This document shows positions 50,996-57,221 of a stretch of DNA of 64,000 nucleotides, piece after piece (position 1 is the stretch's first letter; every line of letters begins with the position of its first letter). The stretch is from Batillaria attramentaria (lineage: Eukaryota > Mollusca > Gastropoda > Batillariidae), in NCBI GenBank assembly GCA_018292915.2, contig JACVVK020000440.1, positions 124,001 through 188,000 of the forward strand, read 5' to 3'. Made by a program: the position numbers and the translations under genes. Below the pieces are notes generated by a model that saw only the letters and a program-made list of their open reading frames with translations, made no database searches and had not been told where the DNA came from.

Positions 50996-51966
50996 CAGAC
51001 TGCGGTGAGTCACCGGACCTGCTGATCGTGGTGCTGGGGATCGTGGGCGGGGTGGTGGCGGTGGGCCTTCTCCTCCTCATCCTCTGGAAGATCCTCACCA
51101 TGCTCTTCGACAAGATGGAGTACGCGCACTTCGAACGGGAGCTTAACACTCACAAGTGGGCCAAGGTGAGCTATTTAGGTCAAGGTCTCTGGGAAGGAAA
51201 AATTAAATTCAGATTATCTCTTAATTGCCCACAGCCCTACCCCCCCCCCCCCACAACCCCTCCCCCCACCCCGCCCACACTATAATGATGACAAGACTTA
51301 CCAAAACTCAGAGACCACTAAACAGCACTGGACACCACTTCACAACACGATTACGCAAGGCGTGGGCACTCTCCGCGAGGCCCATGGCCCTTCCCCCGCG
51401 ACGCACAGCCCGCAGCGGATTGCATAATCTTTCATAACCCCTCGGCCTGCTCAGCGCAGTCTTGTGTATCGAACTGGCTGACTCGCAAGGACGGCTCACC
51501 ACCTGTAACTCACCGTCTAACGGGTTACGCAGATTACATAATCAGTCTCTCTCCATCCCGGTTGGGACAGTCAATTCGGTGGTGATGTATCGCTGGATCG
51601 CGACTGTACCTACTGATGTGCAAGTTCCCGTGGCTTACTGTCTAAAGAATGGAATTGGTTGTATCAAGCATGCTTATGTCGTTTTTCTTGTCGTCGTTGT
51701 TGTTGTCAAGTTGTATTTGTCAGGATATGAGAGACTTTTATTTGATTTCGTTTGTTATTTTTAAACTTTATTTAACATTGAACATTTAGGGCTACTGTAC
51801 CCCGTTTAGAGTCAGCCGAGCAGGGAAAAGTGGGTCGTGAGAATGCTTGACTCAAACCACAGCCATGTTTGTGTTGCAGCAAGTGAACCCGCTATACAAG
51901 GGCGCCTCCACCACCTACTATAACCCAATCGTGGACAAATCGGCCAGCCGGGCAGACGACATGTGA
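27394..51966 (+). CDS. ITGB: integrin beta subunit, complete gene, 22 coding exons, 818 aa
   Basis: Coding exons: 27394-27472, 30178-30254, 32913-33017, 34089-34179, 34677-34808, 35745-35841, 36828-36924, 37462-37554, 40584-40664, 42447-42524, 43100-43282, 43652-43731, 44367-44409, 44806-44970, 45832-45971, 46457-46605, 47379-47479, 48221-48346, 48911-49055, 50051-50191, 50999-51165, 51880-51966. They total 2457 nt with no frame break, normal family size. Domain order is signal peptide, PSI (about 27-87), hybrid N-terminal part, beta-I domain (about 130-370), hybrid C-terminal part, four I-EGF modules (about 468-640), beta-tail, one membrane helix (about 741-764) and a 50-residue tail. The protein is a type I cell-surface receptor that pairs with an alpha subunit and links ligand to talin/kindlin and actin. 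Oddities: MIDAS reads D-x-S-x-T (D142, S144, T146), the following ADMIDAS acidic pair is Ser-Thr (149-150), the specificity loop lacks its cysteine pair, and the second NPxY is NPIV. Which paralogue this is cannot be decided from sequence alone. Confidence 0.96.
27888..28052 (+). mobile_element. SINE family A variant in integrin intron 1
   Basis: Head GCGGGATAGCTGAGGTAATA with B box GAGTTCGAATCCCGACC and the family body. Diverged head suggests a subfamily. Confidence 0.75.
28080..28652. repeat. about 20-bp tandem repeat (GTAGACTTTCTTTATAGTCT), about 26 copies
   Basis: Degenerate array in integrin intron 1. AGTCTGTAGACT inside each unit is a near-palindrome, giving many small hairpins. Confidence 0.93.
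28965..29385 (+). repeat. dispersed repeat family C, copy 2
   Basis: Colinear with copy 1 with many substitutions. No ORF or terminal repeat identified. Confidence 0.7.
29436..29700. mobile_element. 265-bp TIR element with 47-bp arms
   Basis: Arms 29436-29482 and 29654-29700 are inverted copies with three mismatches (core TTCGCCCGTTAGGGGG). Two shorter related blocks with CATTTGCACCCCCT lie between. In integrin intron 1. No clear target-site duplication. Confidence 0.8.
30178..30254 (+). CDS. ITGB: integrin beta exon 2: PSI domain, first half
   Basis: After GTGACAG the exon completes a Gly codon and reads [19 protein letters not shown], five PSI cysteines with the invariant Trp. The donor GTAAGT is strong. 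Phase 1 in, 0 out. Confidence 0.93.
30319..32452. repeat. 39-bp minisatellite, about 54 units, with 324-bp higher-order repeat
   Basis: Unit CACGTCATGTCCGTCTCAAA then GCCCATCTCCCTACAGTCG. Because 39 is 3 x 13 and the unit lacks stops in most frames, long ORFs appear in several frames on both strands. In the right half, a block with CCCCTCTCCCCGGCTACAGT and a four-base CTCA insertion recurs every 324 bp (30961, 31285, 31609, 31933). The ends grade into diverged CTATCATAAGTCATGCCC units. It lies between integrin exons 2 and 3. Confidence 0.97.
32913..33017 (+). CDS. ITGB: integrin beta exon 3: PSI domain, second half
   Basis: Thirty-five codons between TTTGACGTCAG and GTGAGT, reading [10 protein letters not shown] then [11 protein letters not shown]. 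These supply the two cysteines missing from exon 2 and keep phase 0 on both sides. No long ORF marks this exon; it was found by searching the intron for the expected Arg-Cys / Gly-Cys pattern. Confidence 0.88.
33720..34045. repeat. degenerate short tandem repeat (GGGAATTGTTCGG-like)
   Basis: Many imperfect 16-20-bp units of GGAATTGTCC type just before integrin exon 4. Confidence 0.7.
34089..34179 (+). CDS. ITGB: integrin beta exon 4: start of hybrid domain
   Basis: After TTCCAACAG the exon encodes an Asp-rich stretch and then [15 protein letters not shown], matching the conserved PQ-x-L-x-LR-x-G strand of the hybrid domain. Phase 0 in, phase 1 out (donor GTGAGC). Confidence 0.92.
34586..34665. 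repeat. (TG)n then (CG)n tract at the 3' splice site of integrin exon 5
   Basis: About 66 bp of TG and then 14 bp of CG, ending 11 bp before the acceptor. (CG)n and (TG)n are Z-DNA-prone. Confidence 0.95.
34677..34808 (+). CDS. ITGB: integrin beta exon 5: beta-I domain start with MIDAS loop
   Basis: Encodes [15 protein letters not shown], the first strand and MIDAS loop of the beta-I domain. The acidic residue and first Ser of DxSxS are kept; the third position is Thr. Where the family usually has an acidic ADMIDAS pair this protein has Ser-Thr. A (TG)n then (CG)n tract runs up to 11 bp before the acceptor AG. Phase 1 in and out. Confidence 0.95.
35427..35582 (+). mobile_element. SINE-like family B copy, internally deleted
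   Basis: Shares GTCGTCGGGGGTTCTCTCCG and CTGCTTTGGAAATGTTC with the 57222 copy, then joins directly to a GGGTAAAGCGC and (ATT)n tail. Confidence 0.6.
35665..35742. repeat. (GT)n tract forming the 3' splice site of integrin exon 6
   Basis: Pure dinucleotide tract that runs without interruption into the AG at 35743-35744. Confidence 0.97.
35745..35841 (+). CDS. ITGB: integrin beta exon 6: beta-I domain
   Basis: Encodes [18 protein letters not shown], the conserved GfGsF-x-DK strand region. The acceptor AG directly terminates a (GT)n run of almost 80 bp, with no pyrimidine tract between. Phase 1 in, 2 out. Confidence 0.95.
36775..36820. repeat. (TG)n tract at the 3' splice site of integrin exon 7
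   Basis: Followed by TTTTCAG; only a four-base T run separates it from the acceptor. Confidence 0.97.
36828..36924 (+). CDS. ITGB: integrin beta exon 7: beta-I domain, specificity loop
   Basis: Encodes [17 protein letters not shown] and then [12 protein letters not shown]. It occupies the specificity-determining loop, but the disulphide-forming cysteine pair typical of beta1 and beta3 is absent and the loop is short. A (TG)n tract then TTTTCAG precedes the exon. Phase 2 in, 0 out. Confidence 0.93.
37017..37197 (-). mobile_element. SINE family A copy in the intron before integrin exon 8
   Basis: Inverted copy with GGGATTCGAACTCACGACCC and the family body, flanked by G-rich sequence on both sides. 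Confidence 0.8.
37393..37456. repeat. (TG)n tract at the 3' splice site of integrin exon 8
   Basis: Followed only by CACAG before the exon. Confidence 0.97.
37462..37554 (+). CDS. ITGB: integrin beta exon 8: beta-I domain, SyMBS residues
   Basis: Thirty-one codons including [17 protein letters not shown]. The Asn, Asp, Pro and Glu that build the synergistic metal site and the MIDAS Glu are conserved (N239, D241, P243, E244). A (TG)n tract runs to CACAG at the acceptor. Phase 0 both ends. Confidence 0.96.
37575..37776. repeat. about 30-bp tandem repeat interrupted by the LINE
   Basis: TGTCTCTCAGAGCATTATTG then TCATGTGA units. The array resumes after the LINE at 40229-40455, showing the LINE inserted into a pre-existing array. 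Confidence 0.85.
37787..39742 (+). pseudogene. LINE reverse transcriptase remnant
   Basis: Coding frames run 37787-38712, 38713-39284 and 39285-39742, then resume after the nested SINE at 40097-40221 ([15 protein letters not shown]...) to the stop. Order: N-terminal linker, RT fingers and palm, thumb and a C-terminal domain. One stop, a frame shift and one insertion make it non-functional. Confidence 0.9.
39753..40085 (-). mobile_element. 333-bp SINE nested in the LINE, with 11-bp target-site duplication
   Basis: Read on the minus strand it starts GGGGAGTCGGTGGCTCAACG and has a B-box-like GGTTCGAATCC. It ends in a (TTGG)-type tail (CCAA on the element strand). CTGGAGGCGGG occurs at 39742-39752 and again at 40086-40096. 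Removing it rejoins the LINE C-terminal reading frame, so it inserted after the LINE. Longer than, and different from, the main SINE family. Confidence 0.88.
40229..40455. repeat. continuation of the 30-bp array on the right of the LINE
   Basis: AGAGCAGTATCATCACGTGA, then diverged copies near 40265 and 40412. Confidence 0.75.
40584..40664 (+). CDS. ITGB: integrin beta exon 9: beta-I domain, second MIDAS Asp
   Basis: Encodes [20 protein letters not shown] and then HYAGDGK, matching the IGWR and TDA-x-x-H-x-AGDGK signature. D274 is the MIDAS Asp. The donor is GTCAGG. The intron before it carries the LINE at 37777-40228. Confidence 0.95.
40782..42110 (-). mobile_element. mariner element with degenerate transposase and matching TIRs
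   Basis: 1329 bp bounded by TIRs CGAGGGCTGTTCAAATATTA (left) and its near-inverse at the right, each flanked by TA. The minus-strand transposase has an N-terminal helix-turn-helix region, TGDESW for the first catalytic Asp, and [16 protein letters not shown] with D34D spacing for the last. It is broken into pieces at 41963-41280, 41290-41108 and 41087-40854. Located in an integrin intron. Confidence 0.94.
40854..41963 (-). pseudogene. mariner transposase pseudogene
   Basis: Three overlapping minus-strand reading frames together cover a normal-length mariner transposase. The frame shifts lie near 41285 and near 41125. The Asn after the second catalytic Asp is changed (LHDK). The start is the Met at 41963 or the one at 41918. 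Confidence 0.92.
42447..42524 (+). CDS. ITGB: integrin beta exon 10: beta-I domain
   Basis: Encodes [14 protein letters not shown], the conserved LaGI-x-PNDG-x-C segment, plus a charged loop ending in MSEKQ. Phase 0 both ends. The intron before it carries the mariner relic. Confidence 0.95.
42649..42940. mobile_element. 292-bp TIR element in the intron before integrin exon 11
   Basis: GAGATAGACGCACCGC at the left is inverted at 42925-42940. A 30-bp block (CAGCTGTTTACATAGCGCGC and on) is repeated directly inside at 42718 and 42761. It interrupts an array of TTACGTTAGTAACA-like units. Confidence 0.72.
43100..43282 (+). CDS. ITGB: integrin beta exon 11: beta-I domain C-terminal part
   Basis: Sixty-one codons: [20 protein letters not shown], then FAVKES and the final helix region. 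Matches the family's DYPS...I-FAVt segment. Acceptor CTCATGCAG, donor GTACGT. Confidence 0.95.
43423..43484. repeat. (GA)n microsatellite
   Basis: About 60 bp of GA in the intron after integrin exon 11. Confidence 0.95.
43552..43633 (+). mobile_element. truncated SINE family A head directly upstream of integrin exon 12
   Basis: Only the tRNA-like head remains (GGTGGTCGAATGGTAGAGCG through GGCTGGGGCCAAATATT). The body is lost, and a short (TG)n and the acceptor CAG follow within 19 bp. Confidence 0.85.
43652..43731 (+). CDS. ITGB: integrin beta exon 12: return to hybrid domain
   Basis: Encodes a charged strand then [12 protein letters not shown], with phase 2 at the exit (GTAAGT). A truncated SINE head and a short (TG)n lie directly before its acceptor. 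Confidence 0.9.
43733..43822. repeat. 28-bp tandem repeat directly after the integrin exon 12 donor
   Basis: Three copies of GTGATAACGTTCAGGTTACA plus GGCAG. The first begins inside the donor sequence, so GTGAT sites recur at each copy start. Confidence 0.85.
43900..44282 (+). mobile_element. LINE 3' end remnant in integrin intron
   Basis: Plus-strand translation gives [12 protein letters not shown], a TAG stop, then LRDRFLPAV and a [10 protein letters not shown] end, followed by a 3' UTR closing in AATAAAATCTGTCGAGTCGAG. This pattern is typical of LINE C-termini. It lies only 85 bp before microexon 13. Confidence 0.7.
44367..44409 (+). CDS. ITGB: integrin beta exon 13: 43-bp microexon, hybrid domain
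   Basis: Between TGTCCTAAAG and GTGACA, 43 bp complete the Gln codon and give [14 protein letters not shown]. This supplies the Cys and the iGd-like turn that precede the VRF strand in integrin betas and restores phase 2 to 0 exactly. It is too short to appear as an ORF. Confidence 0.85.
44806..44970 (+). CDS. ITGB: integrin beta exon 14: end of hybrid domain, entry to I-EGF1
   Basis: Encodes [13 protein letters not shown], then [10 protein letters not shown], the family's hybrid-domain last strand and the C-E-C-x-C entry to the EGF stalk. Phase 0 both ends. Confidence 0.95.
45716..45788. repeat. (CA)n tract upstream of integrin exon 15
   Basis: Opposite dinucleotide phase to the other acceptor-side tracts. 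The exon starts 43 bp later and has its own short T-rich tract. Confidence 0.95.
45832..45971 (+). CDS. ITGB: integrin beta exon 15: I-EGF1
   Basis: Encodes [19 protein letters not shown] and then GSVCEC, a complete I-EGF module pattern. Phase 0 in, 2 out (GTAAGT). A (CA)n tract ends 43 bp upstream. Confidence 0.95.
46457..46605 (+). CDS. ITGB: integrin beta exon 16: I-EGF2
   Basis: Encodes [20 protein letters not shown] and then KYCQC, plus the linker to module 3. Phase 2 in, 1 out. Confidence 0.95.
46979..47182. mobile_element. foldback MITE (about 204 bp)
   Basis: Arms of about 65 bp: AGTAGGACTTCGTAAGGAGG, then CTTCGCTGAGCAGCGTAA and CATTTACATGTAAAT, inverted at the other end. The middle is GC-rich. 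Shares arms with 56038-56244. In the intron before integrin exon 17. Confidence 0.85.
47310..47366. repeat. (TG)n tract at the 3' splice site of integrin exon 17
   Basis: Followed by TTTGCGCCATGCAG and the exon. Confidence 0.97.
47379..47479 (+). CDS. ITGB: integrin beta exon 17: I-EGF3
   Basis: Encodes [20 protein letters not shown] and then QC. Acceptor CCATGCAG follows a (TG)n tract. The donor GTCAGG is weak. Phase 1 in, 0 out. Confidence 0.95.
48221..48346 (+). CDS. ITGB: integrin beta exon 18: I-EGF4
   Basis: Encodes [18 protein letters not shown], then [12 protein letters not shown]. The central CG-x-C has a short insertion relative to the other modules. Acceptor GTATGTGTAG, donor GTGAGT. 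Phase 0 both ends. Confidence 0.93.
48516..48750 (-). mobile_element. SINE-like family B copy
   Basis: Inverted 3' half with (AAT)n, AATTGGCTCAGTCAAAGCGCC and AATCACGTGGTG. Lies in the intron before integrin exon 19. Confidence 0.65.
48911..49055 (+). CDS. ITGB: integrin beta exon 19: beta-tail domain, first part
   Basis: Cys-rich: [19 protein letters not shown] and further Cys, with a potential N-glycosylation site at NCT. Donor GTGAGC after NSD plus one base (phase 1). Confidence 0.92.
49213..49300 (-). mobile_element. short retroposon tail fragment
   Basis: CATAAAGATAACTTTATTGC on the plus strand, i.e. GCAATAAAGTTATCTTTATG on the minus, a LINE-like end. Too short to classify. Confidence 0.35.
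50051..50191 (+). CDS. ITGB: integrin beta exon 20: beta-tail domain, second part
   Basis: After TTTGTTGCAG it completes an Arg codon and reads [10 protein letters not shown], then [13 protein letters not shown], matching the dC-x-f-x-Y and v-e-x strands of the tail domain. Donor GTTGGG is weak. Phase 1 in and out. Confidence 0.9.
50467..50556. repeat. (CA)n microsatellite in the intron after integrin exon 20
   Basis: About 90 bp, the longest dinucleotide tract in this intron. Followed by a segment (to about 50615) resembling the complement of 24300-24365. Confidence 0.95.
50921..50994. repeat. (TG)n tract at the 3' splice site of integrin exon 21
   Basis: Interrupted by CGTGCGTGCGTG near 50940, then pure to the ACAG acceptor. 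Confidence 0.97.
50999..51165 (+). CDS. ITGB: integrin beta exon 21: transmembrane helix and juxtamembrane region
   Basis: Encodes DCGESPDLL, the span [20 protein letters not shown], then WK and the juxtamembrane [13 protein letters not shown] with the conserved Asp that salt-bridges to alpha subunits. The acceptor is ACAG directly after a (GT)n run. Phase 1 in, 0 out. Confidence 0.96.
51880..51966 (+). CDS. ITGB: integrin beta exon 22: cytoplasmic tail and stop
   Basis: Encodes [20 protein letters not shown] and eight more residues, then TGA. The membrane-proximal NPLY (talin-type site) is intact. The Thr-Thr pair is kept. The distal NxxY is NPIV, without the aromatic residue. Confidence 0.96.
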   Translation, partial: QVNPLYKGASTTYYNPIVDKSASRADDM

Positions 51967-52108
51967 CAACCTGGTCAAGACAACACCTGAACCTTGCACC
52001 TCTTGTCCATTCTCTGGTCCTCTCCACCCCCACCCCCCCGCCCCCTCCCAATCGCTCGTTGAATTCTGTATCGATCTCTGGCCCTCTGTCTGCATGTCTG
52101 TTAGCTGG

Positions 52109-52172
<64 letters not shown>

Positions 52173-53305
52173 TCGAAGAGTTCCTTGTCTGATTTTCCTA
52201 TGGTCTTTTTGTATTAATTTTTGCTTGTCTCTTGTATAGTCTGAAATCAACCTGTCCTGACTAGTTGGGAGTCATCTCTCCTTCCAATGATTTTCTCCCT
52301 TGACCAGTCTGTTGTTTGTCTTTGAATAGTCTGATCTGTCATATTTAGCTTTCGTTCACTCTGACATTGTGGAATTTAGTCTCTCGTTGGTCGTCGACTG
52401 ATTTTGAATTCCAAACTGATCCCGTACATATGTTTCCACCCCCCCCCCCCTTTTTTTCCTTTTATAATTTTGACTCCTGCTTCAATTTTTGTTTTGTGTT
52501 GTTTTGCTTTGTTTTTATATTATGCTCGGTTAGAGCAACAACGCCAAATTTGTTGATATACTGTGATCCAATGTGACTGATCTACAGAGCACATGAGCGC
52601 TTAAGTTCCACGGTTTGTTTGTTTGTTTGTTTAACTCCAACATCGTTTCCATTGCTTATTGCTAATTATGTTGTAAATGAGGCGGTCTTCATTTTTTTTA
52701 TTTGATTTTTTTATTTGTGTTTGCACTGAGATGTAGACCAGTTTTTGATTCTCATTGGGGAGCTGGGATAGCGGAATGGTAGAGCGTTGGACTTTCAGTG
52801 CTCGGGTCGTGAGATTGAATCCCAGCTGAGGCCAAATATTAGTGCTGGCCTTTTTCTCGTTGCCCCGTCTTTGGTATCACCCATACGTGGTTGAACAGGA
52901 CGATGAAGTCCCAAACACTCACCCAAACTATAACTTTGTTTTTTGACGCTCAGCGTTTTCAGAGTTTGTTTCTTTGTCCGTCGCTATCTTGGTCAATGCT
53001 TGTCGCTGGAATGATAGCTGTTGCAGTCTTTAGTGTTCATGTCTTATTGTCAAAATGTCGCCTCATTGCTGTCCAAATTAATTTTTTTTCTTGTTTCATG
53101 TTCATTTGCTTGTCGCTGATAATTCTGTATGTGTTGAGGTCTTTGTTGTATTACTTGAATATTCACGCAGTTGTACTGTATACGCTTGTTCCATTGTATG
53201 AGTTTTAGTAACTTCCTCAGTCTCTATCCGGTCAAGGGCAAGACTCGGAGTTGCAAGTCAGAGAATTTCTCATATAAACAATAAAACTGATACACTCAAG
53301 AAACT
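51967..53305 (+). other. probable 3' UTR of integrin beta with polyadenylation signal
   Basis: Non-coding sequence after the integrin stop. It contains a (GT)n tract (52113-52170), T-rich stretches, a SINE copy (52756-52928) and an AATAAA hexamer at 53280-53285. This is the first canonical hexamer I noticed that is a plausible distance downstream; transcript data are needed to fix the end. Confidence 0.45.
52756..52928 (+). mobile_element. SINE family A copy in the probable integrin 3' UTR
   Basis: Head GGGATAGCGGAATGGTAGAG and a full body with a CACTCACCCA end. Sense orientation relative to the gene. Confidence 0.8.
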
Positions 53306-54629
53306 ACACGTTCTTACATCGGCTGTATACGGTACAGGGCGGTCTATCGTTTAAGTTCGGGCCAAATTTTGCAACGGGAAAATATCACTTGTAATGTTTG
53401 TCAGTATCTCCACTGACCTCGTGCACACAACTTAAAAAATTTCCGTGTACGCATGGATTCTTTGCGTGTGCCGAAAAAAGTTCTTTGTTGCTGTGATTGT
53501 TTTTTTGTTTGTTTGTTTTGGTGTTTTGGTTTGGTTTGGTTTGGTTTGTTTGGGTTTTTTTTTGTTCTTTGTTGTTTTTTTTGTTTGTTTGTTTGTTTTG
53601 TTTTTTTTTGGGGGGGGGGGGGGGTCGTGGCGAAAGTTCATAAACGATTCTGTATCTAAAGATATGACGTTTGTTAGAACAATTTCAGTCGGTAAGAATT
53701 AAACTCTGTGCTAGACTAAAACACTTGAAGAACACAAAACGGTAAATGAAAATTTGTCGTCGTACCGTAGAGGAAATAACGGTGGATCCCTTGACTATCA
53801 ATATTATACATGTCAGTATCATTTTTACCCGAGTTTGTACATTCCATTGTGTGGCGTGCCATTGTTCTGTACTAGTAGTATCGCATGGTTATATATAGCT
53901 TGCCTTGATTTGTGTACTTGCTCACACAACGTTTCCTACTGACTTCTTTTCCTGGCCAGTAATTACTCCGACACGGGGAGTCAGCATGTCAGTACGAGCT
54001 GCTATACTTCGTCTGGTAATGCACTCAATCGCCTAAGCTTTTCGGGAATATTTCTGGTAAGACTGTGATTTTGTGAATATTTTTGGAAAATAGATGTTTG
54101 AAAACTTGTGACGTAAGGTTTTATCAACCAAAAATATTAACCTGAAATAGCCGACCACTGACATGAGTGAAAATTTGGGCGAAAATGCGAGGTTAAAAAA
54201 GAAAAGAACAACAACAAAAAATTAATGTGTCGAAATGAGCCTAAAGTACACGTCCCGAAAATCTGAAGTGACAATGATGTCAAATGTAATCTTTGTTTAG
54301 TAGTTGACTGGCTTATTCTTTGATGCTCCGTCTTTTCTATCTGTCATTCGTATGTGGCCGAGGTGAAACTGAGGACGCTAAAGCACCAAGCAGCCTATAT
54401 CCACTGATGCCCCATAACTTACTGACTTTCCGCAAAAAAACTTACTGAGTTACGCAAAAGTGCTAAAAATAAAGACTTGCTACGACTGTTCGAAAATGTG
54501 TTACGGTGCAGTTTCGTTGTGTTTACTTAGTGCACGAGTAAACCATGGTCGGTAATTTGTCTGTCTGTCTGTCTGTGTGTGTCTTTGTTTATCTCTGTTC
54601 TGTCTGTCTGTCTGTCTGTCTGTCTCTCG

Positions 54630-54685
<56 letters not shown>

Positions 54686-55034
54686 GCGCGCGCACACAGA
54701 GGCCGGATATCAGTAGCGGTGCTGATCCGGTATTGGATCATGTAGTGGAACAATAAGTCAGTATATATAATGTAGAGAAGAAAACTCGATTTTATGGAGT
54801 CAGTACACGTACCGGCTATGGGGTATGACATACTATGATGCCGCACGTCAGTCAGTCCGGCACACGTCAGTCCGCCTAGTGCGTCATTAGTGACAGCTTA
54901 CGGCGCCGGGCCAGACCCAGCAGTGTGACCGGGATGCCATTCATTCTACATACCCGTCCACCTACTGATCAAAGTAACAACAACTTGAATGATAGCTGAC
55001 AACAATACCAGCCCGCTGCAACAACTACTTGACC
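53306..55034. other. intergenic between integrin and WIPF genes
   Basis: T-rich low-complexity DNA with TTTGT runs (53500-53610) and a G run at 53610-53624, (TGTC)n at 54560-54625 and (CA)n at 54633-54683. No coding pattern. Confidence 0.4.
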
Positions 55035-55215
55035 GTGACACTTTTTAATTTTTTTTTTTTTACTACTTTATTATCCCTTTGGGGAAATTCGGGCTGCTTC
55101 CCCCGAGTGAAGCGCGTTGCTACGGTGCAGCGCCACCCAGTACCTATCATATTTTTCCCTAATTTGGCTGGGGGAGGAAAGCCGGATCAGTAACCCGGAC
55201 TGAGTGAACTTGAAA
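55035..55215 (-). mobile_element. retroposon 3' fragment
   Basis: T-rich run followed by ACTTTATTATCCCTTTGGGG and AAATTCGGGCTGC. Read on the minus strand this ends in AATAAAGTAGTAAAAA, as in LINE/SINE tails. Confidence 0.5.
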
Positions 55216-56037
55216 GTGGGAATTAGAGTGAGTCCAGGGTTCCTCTACTGACGGACTAGCTGGACTGACTACATGCACGTACTTGACGTTCAGTCGTCGT
55301 CCCGTGACTGATAGACAACTGACAAATCCAGGCAGTGGTCAGTCTGGCGAACCCGCGGTTGGCCGCTCACTCACGACCTATGTATGAGCCACAAGTACTA
55401 CCCGGCTATTATCCCCTACCGTGACATCAGTATACGCAATGTCCACTTGCCCTTCAGTCAAACCAGAGAGCACGTCAGTATAGCAGAACCTGGTACATGT
55501 ATACTCGCATGTCACAGCGGTCAAGATCTCTGAGCCAACAGTGCCGAGGTAACGGCACGGCAACCAGAAACGGGTGGCATATCATGCCGTGTCGGTCAGT
55601 GACCGTGAGACCACTTTGCATTGATTTATGCTGTTCAAGTCAGTCAAGTTGTCTGTGTCGCGGCCGGATAACCTGATTGCCCCCCCCCCTTCCCACTTCC
55701 CCCAACAGATCGGGCAACCCCGGGTCAGTCAGTGACTCTTTGTTGGACCCCAGACTGAGTCAATGATGAAAAAAGAGCCAGAGGAAGACCCACTGACGGC
55801 CCGGGAGACTGACGCGGCAGCGGACTAAAGCTGACTGACTGAGCGGACAACAGGCTGAAGGAGCAGTGAAGGAAAACGGTCAAGTTACCTAGTAGGGCCA
55901 CGCTGGGCGGACAACTACGGACATCAGTCTCACTGGCAGCCGGAATGGACCAGAGTCAACTCAGTGGCGATCTTTGGTGTCAGTTGGTTGCTTATGACAG
56001 TGCCAGTAAGGGGGCACGAACAGAACTTGTTGATAAT
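55216..56037. other. intergenic, nothing recognised
   Basis: CAGTCAGT-rich sequence similar in texture to 2.4-4.2 kb. No ORF or repeat family assigned. Confidence 0.3.
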
Positions 56038-56244
56038 AGTGAGACTTAGTAGGATTTCGTACGGAGGACTTCGTTGAGCAGCGTAACCCATTTACATGTA
56101 AATTAGGCTCACACGGCAGAGGCCGCGAGCTGCTTACGCGCTGCGATTAGCTAATGGTCAGTACCCGTAACGTACCTAATTTACATGCAAGTGGGTTACG
56201 CTGCTCAGCGAAGTTCTCCGTACGAAGCCCTACTAAGTCTCACT
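56038..56244. mobile_element. foldback MITE (about 207 bp), second copy
   Basis: Same arm sequence as 46979-47182, with outermost AGTGAGACTTAGTAGG perfectly inverted at the right end. The centre is inverted relative to the first copy. Confidence 0.85.
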
Positions 56245-56253
56245 GATTTAATA

Positions 56254-56646
56254 CAGGGGCGCCGGAAGATGTTGGGGGGAGGGGGGGCAGAATCTCGGAG
56301 GGGGGAACGTTGCCCGAAGAAAGTGAACAGGGGGGGGGGGGGGGGGGCGATCAGATGCTGCGCAGACAAAAACACCTTTACGAACCAGGGAGCCACTGAA
56401 AAGAAGGACATTGCCCGAAAAAAGTGAAAAGCGGGGGAGGGGGGGGGGCAATCAGAGGAGCGGACAGCCTTCGGTCTGCAAAGAAGAGGGGTAGGGGAGA
56501 GGTAGGGGGAAGGGGGGGGGCAAGACCATGGCTTTGCCCCCCCCCCCCTCTTGCCATAGTCACCTGATTTTCCGGGGGGGGGGGGTGCAAAAAGAGACTC
56601 TTCCCCCCCCCTGCCCCCCCTGCCCCCCCCGGTTCCGGCGCCCCTG
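56254..56646. mobile_element. hAT-like MITE with G-rich and C-rich halves
   Basis: Ends CAGGGGCGCCGGAA and its exact inverse TTCCGGCGCCCCTG. Flanks ATTTAATA and TAATAATA agree at most positions, consistent with an 8-bp hAT duplication. The left half is runs of G, the right half runs of C. Starts 10 bp after the foldback MITE. Confidence 0.7.
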
Positions 56647-56754
56647 TAATAATACCCCCCCCCCCCCCAACTGACCCCCTCCGGTCGGTCACACACACCG
56701 TCACACCGGCACACACGGCTGGCACACACACACTCGGCTGGCACACACCCGGCG

Positions 56755-56792
<38 letters not shown>

Positions 56793-57221
56793 TCAGTCAG
56801 TATCAGTACACAGTGCCACGGGATCACTGACTTCAGTTTTCCGTCACTGAGTCAGTCGGTCAGTTGCGGTTCTCAGTTAAAAGTCAGTTGGGTCCGGCGG
56901 TCAGTACTGAGGGTGGGCCGGACTGCCGGCCGTTCCGTCAGCGGCCTACACTATGATCTGCCCGGAAGCCTCGGAGATATCCGCATACCCGCAGTAATTA
57001 CGTGTATACAAGTTTAACTCAGTTACTGATATTTAATTCCGCGTGACTCAGTTAGCTCAGTTTTTGCTGACACGCAGTCATTAGTTCCGGCCCAGCCCGG
57101 CTGTGTGATTGTTCTGCTGTCACGGTTTTTTTCCGGCGTTGAGTTTTCAGTGTCAGTTTGGTTTATGATCAGTTTCGACGGAGTCCGGTCTGTTTTTAAT
57201 ATTTTTGTTTAAAAACCAAAT
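56647..57221. other. intergenic with C-tract and (CA)n
   Basis: C run at 56656-56669, imperfect CACACCGGCACACACGGC units (56690-56757) and (CA)n to 56790. No gene seen. Confidence 0.4.

Noticed and set aside
56205..56827. Pro/Gly-rich minus-strand ORFs up to 193 codons
   Set aside because: Produced by the G and C runs of the hAT-like MITE.
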